From the NCBI GenBank assembly GCA_016717165.1, contig JADKGA010000002.1, positions 1,116,001 to 1,180,000 of the forward strand: a stretch of 64,000 nucleotides of DNA, written 5' to 3'. The DNA is from Candidatus Lutibacillus vidarii. Lineage in GTDB: Bacteria > Actinomycetota > Actinomycetes > Actinomycetales > Dermatophilaceae. Below, piece by piece: positions 17,266 through 25,397 of this stretch. The notes beneath the pieces are model-generated. The model was not told the DNA's origin. It searched no databases and was given only the letters and a program-made list of their open reading frames with translations. Within the stretch, counting starts at the first letter, position 1; each line of letters starts with the position of its first letter. A program made the position numbers and the translations under genes.

Positions 17266-18891
17266 TCAGGCGCGCCCGAGATACCTCAGCAGCTTCACCG
17301 CGCCGGTCATGACCCCGGCATACGCCTCGTCGGTGAGCCCCCAGTGCGGGCCGAGCCGCAGCAGGTACATCGTCGCGACCGACTGGACCTCGGTGTACCG
17401 GTGGATGCCCTCGGCACCCTGCCGGCGACCCAGGCCTGAGCTGCGCATCCCGCCCATGGGCGCGTCGATGCTGGCAAAGGTCGCACCGAAGGCCTCGTTG
17501 ACGTTGACCGTCCCGCAGTGGATGCGGGTGGCGACCCGCTTGGCCCGGGCGATATCCCGGCTGTAGACGGCGGCGTTGAGGCCGTACTCACCCTCGTTGG
17601 CGAGCGCGATGGCCTCCTCCTCGGTCGTGAACGGGTAGACCGAGATGACCGGCCCGAAGGTCTCGTCTCCGTGGCAGGCCATCGCCGAGGTCACCCCGTC
17701 GAGGATGGTCGGCTCGTAGAAGTACGGGCCGAGGTCGGGCCGGGCCTTGCCGCCGGCGAGGACCCGAGCGCCGTGCTTGACCGCATCCTTGACATGCTCG
17801 TCGACCGTGGCGAGCTGCTCGGCGGAGATGAGCGAGCCCATGTCGATGCCCCACTCGTGGCTCGCCCCGAGGACCATCGCCTTGGTGCGCTCGACGAACT
17901 TGGCGACGAACTCGTCGTGGATCTCCTGGTCGACATACAGCCGCTCGGTGGACACGCAGAGCTGCCCGCCATTGGAGAAGGCGGCCCGGACGGCGCCCTC
18001 GGCGGCCCGGTCGAGGTCGGCGTCGCGCAGGACGAGGATCGGGTTCTTGCCGCCGAGCTCGAGCGAGCAGCCGATGAGGCGCTCGGCGCACTGTCCGGCG
18101 ATGGCCTTGCCGGTGGCGGTCGACCCGGTGAAACAGACGTAGTCGGCGTTGGCGATCATCGGCGTCCCGAGGACCCGGCCCTGACCGGCGACCATCTGCC
18201 ACAACCCGGTGGGGAAGCCGGCCTCCTCGATGAGCTGCAGGCCCAGCAGCGCACTGAGCGGGGTGTGGTGGTCCGGCTTGGAGATGACCGCATTGCCGGC
18301 GGCGATGGCGGCGATCCCGTCGACGAGGGCCATGGTGAAGGGGTAGTTCCACGGCGAGATGATCGCGACGACGCCCTTGGGCATCCGATGCTCTTCGATC
18401 TGGGTGAGGATCGGCACGACCCCGGCCCGCTTCTTCGGCTCCAGGTGACGTTTGAGGGTGCGGGCGTAGTACCGGGCCGTCAGCGCCACGTGGAGCGGCT
18501 CGTCGAAGGCGTGGATGCGCGCCTTGCCCGATTCCCAGCAGATGAGGTCCATGATCTCGTCGCGCCGCTGCAGGATGAGGTCGTGCAGCCGCAGCAGGGC
18601 GGCAGAGCGCTCCTTGTATGACGACTGCGCCCAGCGGGCGGCGACTAGGCGCGCGGTGGTGAAGGCTGCCTCGACATCCTCGGGCGTCGAGATCGGGATC
18701 ACTCCGAGGGGCTGACCGGTCGCGGGGGAGTACAGCGTCGTCGTCGTCCCCGAGGAGGCGGCGAGGCGGGCGGTGAGGCCTCGGACCATGGCCTGGTCGA
18801 GGGCGTAGGTCGCGTGGGGGTGGTGCTCGGGGTCGAGCGGGCCGAGTGACTTGGGGTCCGCCCCCGTCTTCTTCGACTTGGGGGTCGTCAT
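17266..18891 (-). CDS. gabD2: NAD(P)+-dependent succinate-semialdehyde dehydrogenase (GabD2 type)
   Basis: The 541-residue aldehyde dehydrogenase has catalytic Cys312 in GGQLCVSTERL, the general-base Glu278 in SLELGGKNP, the cofactor lysine in ISKPDHHTP, and FTGSTATGK. Its length and the C-terminal TGAVKLLRYL extension match mycobacterial GabD2, which oxidises succinic semialdehyde to succinate. ATG at 18891 is taken because homologues begin shortly before a Pro/Lys-rich stretch; an upstream extension to 18957 is possible but unlikely. It is divergent from the WS/DGAT gene, with two inverted repeats in between. It might oxidise fatty aldehydes from that operon instead, but the active-site residues suit GabD2. 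Confidence 0.8.
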   Translation of the reverse strand: MTTPKSKKTGADPKSLGPLDPEHHPHATYALDQAMVRGLTARLAASSGTTTTLYSPATGQPLGVIPISTPEDVEAAFTTARLVAARWAQSSYKERSAALLRLHDLILQRRDEIMDLICWESGKARIHAFDEPLHVALTARYYARTLKRHLEPKKRAGVVPILTQIEEHRMPKGVVAIISPWNYPFTMALVDGIAAIAAGNAVISKPDHHTPLSALLGLQLIEEAGFPTGLWQMVAGQGRVLGTPMIANADYVCFTGSTATGKAIAGQCAERLIGCSLELGGKNPILVLRDADLDRAAEGAVRAAFSNGGQLCVSTERLYVDQEIHDEFVAKFVERTKAMVLGASHEWGIDMGSLISAEQLATVDEHVKDAVKHGARVLAGGKARPDLGPYFYEPTILDGVTSAMACHGDETFGPVISVYPFTTEEEAIALANEGEYGLNAAVYSRDIARAKRVATRIHCGTVNVNEAFGATFASIDAPMGGMRSSGLGRRQGAEGIHRYTEVQSVATMYLLRLGPHWGLTDEAYAGVMTGAVKLLRYLGRA

Positions 18892-18919
18892 ACCTGGCAG
18901 GGTAGGCACATCGTCCCGT

Positions 18920-18957
18920 CTTGGACATGGGCCAAGTCCCCACGTGACGACGGTCAC
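18920..18957. promoter_or_regulatory. Inverted repeats in the gabD2-WS/DGAT divergent region
   Basis: Two dyads stand side by side: CTTGG-N7-CCAAG (18920-18936) and GTGAC-GACG-GTCAC (18944-18957). The second lies inside a wider CCCCAC/GTGGGG pair. They sit 29-66 bp upstream of the gabD2 start in a 192-bp divergent region, a usual place for operators. No regulator is identified. Confidence 0.4.
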
Positions 18958-19083
18958 TGCCGCGGTGGGGCCTTCGGACCGTGGCAGGATCGGGTCCGTT
19001 CCCCCAGACTCGGGCTCGTTGCACTAGACGGCTACCGGGTCGGCCGCACATGATGTCGCCGACCCCGGCAAGAGGAGGTGAGG

Positions 19084-20649
19084 ATGTCTACCCCGATCGC
19101 ATCCTCGGACTTGACCTGGCTCCTGATGGACCGCCCCAACAACCTCATGCACGTCCATGGGTTGCTCATCCTCGACGAGCTGCCCGACTGGGACCAGCTC
19201 ATCTCGGCGGTCTTCGACCGCATCGTGACGAAGTACCGCGTCCTCAGCCAGATCCCGGTCCAGCGCGACGGTGACTGGTTCTGGGAGGACGATGTCGACT
19301 TTGCGATGAACCGGCACCTCACCCGCGTCGTCCTCGACGAGTTCACCGACGAGACGCTGCGCCAGTACGTGTCGAGCCAGTTCTCGATCGCTTTCGACCG
19401 GAACCGGCCGTTGTGGGAGATGCAGCTCATCTCGGGTCCGACCGATGATGGCACCGGCGCGGTGCTCACCCGGTTCCACCACGGGCTCGGTGACGGGATC
19501 CGGCTGGTCCAGCTGCTCCTGGGGACGTGCGACCCGAGCACCGGCGCTGCGCCGGGCACGGTCGGCCTGCCGGGTGCGGCGAGCCGGGGCCGGCTCGGCA
19601 CGGTCCTGCACGTCGCCGACCACTCGGTGCGCGACACCATCGACTATGTCCAGCGGGCCGGGGCGGTCGCGGTCGAGGCGGGCCGCAACCTGCGCGCCTC
19701 GATCAACCCCCTCGACCTGCAGCACCGCTTCGAGACCGCCCTCGACCTGGTCACCCACCCGGTGCGGTTCATCGACGCGATCACCTCGATCTCCTCGGAG
19801 GGCAACGCCTGGGCGAACTCGTGGCGGGAGATCGGCCGGCTGGTCCTCTCCGAGCGGGCCGACGCCGGCGCCTGGAGCGGGCACCCGAGCGGGACCAAGG
19901 GCGTCGCCTGGGTCGCCGGCCTCAGTCTGCCCGCCGTGAAGAAGGCCGCGAAGACCTACAAGGCCACGGTCAACGACGTCCTCCTCGCCGCCGTCTCCCT
20001 CGCCCTGACCCAGTACCTGCGCGAGCAGGAGGTCGAGGAGGTGCACGACCTGGCGTGGCTCATGCCGGTCTCGCTGCGGCCCTTCGACGGCAAGCTGCCT
20101 TCCAGCCTCGGCAACCACTTCGCCGTCGTCCTGCTCTCGATGCCTCTGGGCATCGACGACATTGGCGAGCTCGTCGCCGAGGTCCATCTGCGGACCAGCC
20201 GGCTCAAGCACAGCGCCGAGCCCGCGGTCGCCTTCGGGATGCAGCAGGTCATCGCCGAGGTCCCCGGGTCGGTGGCGCGGGCCCTGACCGACTTCTTCTC
20301 CGACAAGACGATCGGCCAGCTCACCAATGTCCCCGGCCCCGCGTCCCAGCTCACCCTCGTCGGGGCACCGGTGCGGACCGTCCTCGGCTGGGTCCCGACC
20401 TCCGGTGACCAGCCGCTCGGCGTCTGCCTGTTCACGTATGACGGGACGGTCAGCGTCGGTGTCTCGGCCGACCTCCGGATGATCCGCGACCCCCAGCGGA
20501 TCACCGAGCTCGTCCAGGCCCACGTGGAGTCGATCATCGACTCCGCGGCTGCGCTGCCCAAGCCAGCACGCAAGCGGCCGGCGCCACCGTCCCAACCCCC
20601 GGTCGATGCCCCGGCGTCCGGCGCAGCGAGCTCAGGAAGCGAGGGCTGA
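19084..20649 (+). CDS. Wax ester synthase / diacylglycerol acyltransferase
   Basis: The 521-residue WS/DGAT protein transfers acyl groups from acyl-CoA to long-chain alcohols or diacylglycerol. The catalytic HHxxxDG is present as HHGLGDG (132-138). The family motifs PLWEMQLI (109-116), a central NDVLLAAVSLAL helix, LGNHFAVVLL and the late TNVPGP are all visible. The C-terminus is a Pro/Ala-rich tail. ATG at 19084 has AGGAGG 6 nt upstream, better than the overlapping GTG at 19078. It is the first gene of a four-gene lipid operon, with only 3 nt before the reductase gene. Confidence 0.9.
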   Translation: MSTPIASSDLTWLLMDRPNNLMHVHGLLILDELPDWDQLISAVFDRIVTKYRVLSQIPVQRDGDWFWEDDVDFAMNRHLTRVVLDEFTDETLRQYVSSQFSIAFDRNRPLWEMQLISGPTDDGTGAVLTRFHHGLGDGIRLVQLLLGTCDPSTGAAPGTVGLPGAASRGRLGTVLHVADHSVRDTIDYVQRAGAVAVEAGRNLRASINPLDLQHRFETALDLVTHPVRFIDAITSISSEGNAWANSWREIGRLVLSERADAGAWSGHPSGTKGVAWVAGLSLPAVKKAAKTYKATVNDVLLAAVSLALTQYLREQEVEEVHDLAWLMPVSLRPFDGKLPSSLGNHFAVVLLSMPLGIDDIGELVAEVHLRTSRLKHSAEPAVAFGMQQVIAEVPGSVARALTDFFSDKTIGQLTNVPGPASQLTLVGAPVRTVLGWVPTSGDQPLGVCLFTYDGTVSVGVSADLRMIRDPQRITELVQAHVESIIDSAAALPKPARKRPAPPSQPPVDAPASGAASSGSEG

Positions 20650-20652
20650 GCC

Positions 20653-22854
20653 ATGGCGCGTGCCAAGCGGCTGCTCGTCGTCAATGTCACCCTCCAGGGC
20701 AACGACTGGGACTTCGACGAGAAGGTGTCCTTCGCCGGCCGGGACTTCCGGCTGGTCCGACGCGGCACCAAGGGTGACCTCCAGGCCGCCGAGGACCTCG
20801 TGTGGAAGTGGTCGCTCAAGGCCGACGCCATCGCGGTGACGGGGATCCGCGAGGCCCGGGCCGCGGGGGTCTTCGACGGGGATGTCCACGAGATCCGCCG
20901 GGTCCTGCGCACCACCGGCCGGGTGCCGGTCCTCGACGGGTCGATGCTCGCCGACGTCCTCCAGGAGTGGGCGATCCGGCAGGTCCAGGCCCAGATGCCG
21001 GGCTACTTCGCCAACGCCCGGACGGTGGTGCTCGGTGGCAGCAACCACAACCGGACCGCGAAGGTACTCCGCGAGTTCACCCAGAATATCGACTACCTCG
21101 ATGTCACCAAGCGCACCGACGTCCCGCTCGCGCTGGCCTCGAATCGCGTCCTCAGCCCCGCGGCCAAGCTCGGTATGGCGTCCTGGCGGCTGACGCCGGA
21201 CATCATCAAGGACCGGGCCGAGGCACCGGCCCAGTGGGTCAGCGAGCAGCTGGCGCGCCGGGCGGCGAAGGACGCCGACGTCATTGTCGGGACCTTCACC
21301 GAGCTGATGAGCTTCGGGCTCGAGGAGCTCGCGGGGAAGACCGTCATCACCAACGCGATCTCGGACGGGCGACTGGCCGAGCTTGGGGCGCGGGGGGTCG
21401 ACCTCGTCGTCGACGCCACACCGCGGCCGTTCCCGTTCATGGTCGTCACGGCGATGATCGAGGCCATGGCGGCGGCGATGCTCGACCGCGGTGAGTCGCT
21501 GGGCACCGACGACCTCGTCGAGCTCATCGAGTCGGCGAACCTCGAGCCGCGCCTGCTGCGGCCGAACGGGGACCGCCGCAAGAGCCGGTTCGCCTTCGTC
21601 ATCCACCCGCTCTCGCAGCAGTACTTCAAGAACGTCGAGGCGCTGGGGATGCTCACGAAGGTCCCGGGCATGGGCCGCGCCGTCGAGAAGGCCATGGCCT
21701 ACGCCCCGCCGTTCGTCTACAGCCATGTCACGGGCATCGAGTCGCCCACGGGCGCCTCGGTCGAGGGCTGGCTCATCTCCGTCGGTGGGACGCCACGCGA
21801 GATGCTCTCGCACAGCCCGGAGTTCACCTACTCTCGGCTGCTCGAGGCCGCCGACCTCAGCCGCAAGCTCGGGGCCCAGATCATGGGCCTGGGCGCCTTC
21901 ACCAAGGTGGTCGGTGACGCGGGCGTCACCGTGGCCAAGCAGGCCGCCCTCCCGGTGACGACGGGGAACAGCTATAGCGCCTCGGGCGCTCTCTGGGCCG
22001 CCCACGCCGCCATGAAGCGGCTCGGCATCGCGCCGGTCGACGACGACGGCATCATCCACGGCAAGGCCATGGTCGTCGGGGCCTCCGGGGCCATCGGGTC
22101 GGTCTGTGCCCGGCTGCTCGCCCAGGTGACCGACGAGCTGTGGCTCGTCTCTCCCGAGACGGCCAAGCTGCTGGCGATCAAGAAGGAGATCGAGGCGGAG
22201 AACGCCCGAGCGGTGCTCCACGTCGCGACCAACCCGTCGGCAGCCCTGCCGGAGATGGACCTCATCGTCACGGCCACCTCGGCGGCGGGCAACAAGGTCC
22301 TCGACATCATGCGGGTCAAGCCAGGGTGCGTCATCACCGACGTCGCCCGGCCACTGGACATGTCTGCGGAGGATGTCGCCAAGCGTCCTGACGTCCTGGT
22401 CATCGAGTCCGGTGAGATCGAGCTCCCCGGCGACGTGAAGATGGGCAATATCGGGCTCCCCAAGGGGGTCGCCTACGCCTGTCTGGCCGAGACCGTCGTC
22501 CTGGCGCTGGAGGGCCGTTACGAGACCTTCACGGTCGGCCGGAATATCGAGTGGGAGAAGGTCAAGGAGATCTACCGGCTCGGGCTCAAACACGGGATGA
22601 AGCTCGCGACGATCTCCGGGGTCCGTGGCGTCTACACCGACGAGGACTTCGCCCGGGTGCGAGAGGCCGCCCTCGAAGCCCGCCGCGCCGCGAAACCGGC
22701 CGCCGAGGTGCCCGCGGACGACATACCCAGTGGTGAGCTGGACGAGCCGTGCGCGCGGTGCGGTGCCGAGGCCGGGCACCGGTGCCGGACCCGGACGGGG
22801 CGGCTCACCCGGACCCACAGCGGAAGGAACGCGACGCAGACCACGTCCGCCTGA
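20653..22854 (+). CDS. Long acyl-ACP/CoA reductase-like protein (AAR family) with N-terminal extension and zinc-knuckle tail
   Basis: The product has 733 residues. The region from about 315 to 675 follows the cyanobacterial acyl-ACP reductase plan: HPLSQQYFKNVEALG, GLGAFTKVVGDAG, TTGNSYSA, a Rossmann loop VVGASGAIGS (about 474-484), and YACLAET with Cys610 aligned to the acyl-thioester cysteine. This implies reduction of activated fatty acids to aldehydes. The first ~310 residues are a large region I do not recognise. The end (about 699-725) is CxxCGxxxGxxCRTxxG...H, a zinc-knuckle seen at the tails of varied actinobacterial proteins. It sits between the WS/DGAT and SDR genes, which supports fatty aldehyde production. 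The AAR assignment is by remembered motifs. Confidence 0.7.
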   Translation: MARAKRLLVVNVTLQGNDWDFDEKVSFAGRDFRLVRRGTKGDLQAAEDLVWKWSLKADAIAVTGIREARAAGVFDGDVHEIRRVLRTTGRVPVLDGSMLADVLQEWAIRQVQAQMPGYFANARTVVLGGSNHNRTAKVLREFTQNIDYLDVTKRTDVPLALASNRVLSPAAKLGMASWRLTPDIIKDRAEAPAQWVSEQLARRAAKDADVIVGTFTELMSFGLEELAGKTVITNAISDGRLAELGARGVDLVVDATPRPFPFMVVTAMIEAMAAAMLDRGESLGTDDLVELIESANLEPRLLRPNGDRRKSRFAFVIHPLSQQYFKNVEALGMLTKVPGMGRAVEKAMAYAPPFVYSHVTGIESPTGASVEGWLISVGGTPREMLSHSPEFTYSRLLEAADLSRKLGAQIMGLGAFTKVVGDAGVTVAKQAALPVTTGNSYSASGALWAAHAAMKRLGIAPVDDDGIIHGKAMVVGASGAIGSVCARLLAQVTDELWLVSPETAKLLAIKKEIEAENARAVLHVATNPSAALPEMDLIVTATSAAGNKVLDIMRVKPGCVITDVARPLDMSAEDVAKRPDVLVIESGEIELPGDVKMGNIGLPKGVAYACLAETVVLALEGRYETFTVGRNIEWEKVKEIYRLGLKHGMKLATISGVRGVYTDEDFARVREAALEARRAAKPAAEVPADDIPSGELDEPCARCGAEAGHRCRTRTGRLTRTHSGRNATQTTSA

Positions 22855-22915
22855 CCCCACCTGCATCCGGGAAGCCTGCCAGGATGGGAGGCACGTCCCA
22901 GATGGAGGAAGAGCC

Positions 22916-23752
22916 GTGAAGTCGGTAGCGGGTAAGAACGTCCTGGTCACCGGAGCGGCGATGGGCATGGGTCGGCTGTTCGCCGACCGTGCCGTCGCAG
23001 AGCATGCCCGGTCGGTCGTCCTGTGGGATGTCAACGAGAAGGCGCTCAACGAGACGCTGGCGACGATGGACACCGGCAGCTCGGCCGTGTCGGGCTACAT
23101 CGTCGACCTCGGCGATCCCGAGCAGGTCCGGGTCACGGCGGAGGCCGTCCTGGCCGACCTCGGCGAGATCCACGTCCTGATCAACAACGCCGGCGTGGTT
23201 CGCGGCAACAGCTTCTTCTGGGAGACCGACTCGGTCCGGGACACCAAGCTGACCATCGACGTCAACACCCTGGCGCCGATGTACGTGGCCCGCGAGTTCC
23301 TCCCGACGATGATCGCCAGCCCGCAGGAGTGCCGTCTGGTCAACCTCGCGTCGGCTGCTGGCTTCACGCCCAACCCCAGGATGGCCGCGTATGCCGGGTC
23401 GAAGTGGGCCGTCATCGGCTGGTCCGACTCGGTGCGGCTGGAGCTGAAGCAGGCCGGGATCGACCACGTCAAGGTCACGACGGTGTGCCCGTACTACGTC
23501 AACACCGGGATGTTCGACGGGGCCAAGTCCGCGCCCTTGCTGCCGATCCTCGAGCCCGCCGATGTCGTCGAGGAGTCCTGGCAGGGCATGTGCTCGGGCA
23601 GCTCGTTCGTCATCATGCCGCGCACCGTCGTCCTCAGCGAGGTGCTCAAGGGCCTCGTCCCGATCGGCGTGCGGGACTTCATCGCCGACAACATCATCGG
23701 GGTCTATCACACGATGGAGGACTTCACCGGCCGAGCCGGGCAGCAGTCCTGA
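22916..23752 (+). CDS. Short-chain dehydrogenase/reductase
   Basis: This 278-residue classical SDR has the cofactor loop TGAAMGMG (12-19), NNAG (90-93), a serine at about 146-147 and the catalytic Tyr159-x3-Lys163 in YAGSK. The C-terminal ~60 residues carry a hydrophobic segment often seen in membrane-associated SDRs acting on lipids (RDH/DHRS type). GTG at 22916 has GGAGG 7 nt upstream. Within the operon it could reduce the fatty aldehyde made by the upstream reductase to the alcohol used by WS/DGAT; that role is inference. Confidence 0.85.
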   Translation: MKSVAGKNVLVTGAAMGMGRLFADRAVAEHARSVVLWDVNEKALNETLATMDTGSSAVSGYIVDLGDPEQVRVTAEAVLADLGEIHVLINNAGVVRGNSFFWETDSVRDTKLTIDVNTLAPMYVAREFLPTMIASPQECRLVNLASAAGFTPNPRMAAYAGSKWAVIGWSDSVRLELKQAGIDHVKVTTVCPYYVNTGMFDGAKSAPLLPILEPADVVEESWQGMCSGSSFVIMPRTVVLSEVLKGLVPIGVRDFIADNIIGVYHTMEDFTGRAGQQS

Positions 23753-23771
23753 CGAGTGAGATGGAGCGGTT

Positions 23772-24641
23772 GTGGCTGAACGGGTGTCGGTAGTTCGCGC
23801 CTCGTATGGCGCCGAGATCGTCGCCTACGTGGTGGATCCGCCGCGCCCCCCCAAGGCGGGTGCACCGACGGTCGTCCTCGCGCATGGATGGTGCATGGAC
23901 CACACCAGCTGGCACCGCGTCGTCGACGAGGTGCACCGCAGGCGCGATGTCCGGGTCGTCCTGTACGACCAGCGTGGTCACGGTCGCTCGGCGATGGGGG
24001 ATATCGACGAGCCGAGTGTGCGGATCCTCGGCGATGACCTCTTCGAGGTCATCCATGCGTTGTGCTCGGACACTCCGCTGGTGCTCGCCGGGCACTCCAT
24101 GGGCGGAATGTCGATCATGGCGTACGCCGGCCTGCACAAGGACGACTTCGTGGCGCGGGTCCGCGGGGCGGTGCTGGCCTCGACGGCGGCGTCGATCGAG
24201 GGGCGTCAAGCGGTGCCGGCGGAGCGGCTCATCATGGCGCTGGCGTCACGGGCGCCGGGGATCTCACCGCGCATCCTCGTCCCTCGGCTGGTTCAGGGCC
24301 GGCTGATCTTCGGCGATGACGCTCGCGCCGAGGACGTCAAGCACGCCGTCCACCAGATCCAGCACACGAAGATGCCGACGATCGGGCGGTTCTTCTACGC
24401 GATCTCCAAGCACGACGAGCTGGATGCGCTGGGCCACTTCGTCGACGTGCCGACCCATGTCATCGCCGGCACGGCGGACCGGCTCATCCCCATCGACCAC
24501 GCCCGGGCCCTGCTCGACCGGATCCCGTCGGCGAAGATGACCGAGCTCAAGGGCGCCGGTCATATGACGACCTACGAGGGCGACCGGGTTATCGCCTCGG
24601 CAATCATCGACCTCCTCGACCGCAAGCCGAAGAAGCGCTGA
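23772..24641 (+). CDS. Alpha/beta-fold hydrolase
   Basis: The 289-residue protein has an oxyanion-hole motif HGWCMD (38-43), the nucleophile elbow GHSMGG with Ser109, an acid near TADRLIP, and a terminal histidine in GAGHM (about 267). It is not obviously a lipase with a secretion signal; a cytoplasmic esterase is likely. The GTG start has GGAG 6 nt upstream and follows the SDR stop by 19 bp. Similar hydrolase-SDR-acyltransferase neighbourhoods occur in the mycobacterial mymA operon, which supports a lipid substrate. Confidence 0.85.
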   Translation: MAERVSVVRASYGAEIVAYVVDPPRPPKAGAPTVVLAHGWCMDHTSWHRVVDEVHRRRDVRVVLYDQRGHGRSAMGDIDEPSVRILGDDLFEVIHALCSDTPLVLAGHSMGGMSIMAYAGLHKDDFVARVRGAVLASTAASIEGRQAVPAERLIMALASRAPGISPRILVPRLVQGRLIFGDDARAEDVKHAVHQIQHTKMPTIGRFFYAISKHDELDALGHFVDVPTHVIAGTADRLIPIDHARALLDRIPSAKMTELKGAGHMTTYEGDRVIASAIIDLLDRKPKKR

Positions 24642-24648
24642 GAGCGCG

Positions 24649-24927
24649 GGGGCGCGGAGGCGACCCGGCCGTTCTTTCCGGCCCAGGCCCGGGGGACGAC
24701 AGTGGTCTTCCGCCGCCCTATGCCGTGCTCCGGATTCGGACGCAAAGGCCCCCTGCTCCGGATTCGGACGCAGCGGCCCCCTGCTCCGTATTCGGACGCA
24801 GAGGCTCCCTGTCCCGCCTTGGGGCGCGGAGGCGACCCGGCCGTTCTTTCCGGCCCAGGCCCGAGGGACGACAGTGGTCTTCCGCCGCCCTATGCCGTGC
24901 TCCGGATTCGGACGCAAAGGCCCCCTG
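24649..24927. repeat. Direct duplication of a ~107-bp block, period 172 bp
   Basis: Positions 24649-24755 and 24821-24927 are identical apart from one base (24692 G versus 24864 A). The second copy leads straight into more 28-bp units. No credible gene lies here: reading frames across it change phase with every unit. Confidence 0.85.
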
Positions 24928-25095
24928 CCCCGTATTCGGACGCAGCGGCCCCCTGCTCCGAGATATGGAGCAGGGAACTCATGCCTCGAGACGTGGAGCA
25001 GCGGCTCGCTGCCCCGAGAGATGGAGCAGAGACCTCTTGCCTCGAGATGTGGCGCAATGGGCTGCTGCGCCGAGATGGGGAGCACGGCATAGGCG
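24728..25095. repeat. 28-bp-period tandem hairpin array (about ten units)
   Basis: Units of exactly 28 bp run at 24728-24811 (three) and 24900-25095 (seven). There are two subfamilies. Early units carry CTCCGGATTCGGACGCA, in which CTGC-TCCG can pair with CGGA-(C)-GCAG. Later units carry CTCCGAGAYRTGGAGCAG, in which CTGCTCC pairs with GGAGCAG around a 7-nt loop. The units abut, so there are no spacers. The array lies in a 756-bp non-coding stretch between two genes that converge on it. Confidence 0.8.
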
Positions 25096-25159
25096 CGGCA
25101 GAAGGACTCCGACATCGGCGGTAGCGTCTTGCGAGGTGCCCCGGCCGACGCTGCGGACC

Positions 25160-25346
25160 GGCCATGGCGGGTCGGACGGAGGTCGGACGGCGGGCGGGTC
25201 GGGCGCCGTGGGCGGGTCGGGCGCCGTGGGCGGGTCGGGCGCCGTGGGCGGGTCGGGCGCCGGGGCGGCTCGGACGCCGGGGGGCTCGGACGCCGGGCGG
25301 GTCGGACGGAGGTCGGGCGGCGGGGCGGGTCGGACGCCGGGCGGCC
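25160..25346. repeat. 18-bp GC-rich minisatellite
   Basis: GCGGGTCGGGCGCCGTGG is repeated perfectly three times from 25194 to 25247, with a fourth, slightly altered copy after it. Degenerate GTCGGACG/CTCGGACGCCGG relatives lie on either side. It would encode Gly-Gly-Ser-Gly-Ala-Val repeats in one frame, but no start signal or downstream domain supports a gene. Confidence 0.8.
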
Positions 25347-25397
25347 AAGAAGCTCAGGGTCATGCGCGCAGCGCGCGCCGCCGCCGGGGCCGCCCGC

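Noticed and set aside
24728..25095. 28-bp-period array as a CRISPR
   Set aside because: Units abut with no unique spacers, each unit drifts in sequence, and no cas genes are nearby.
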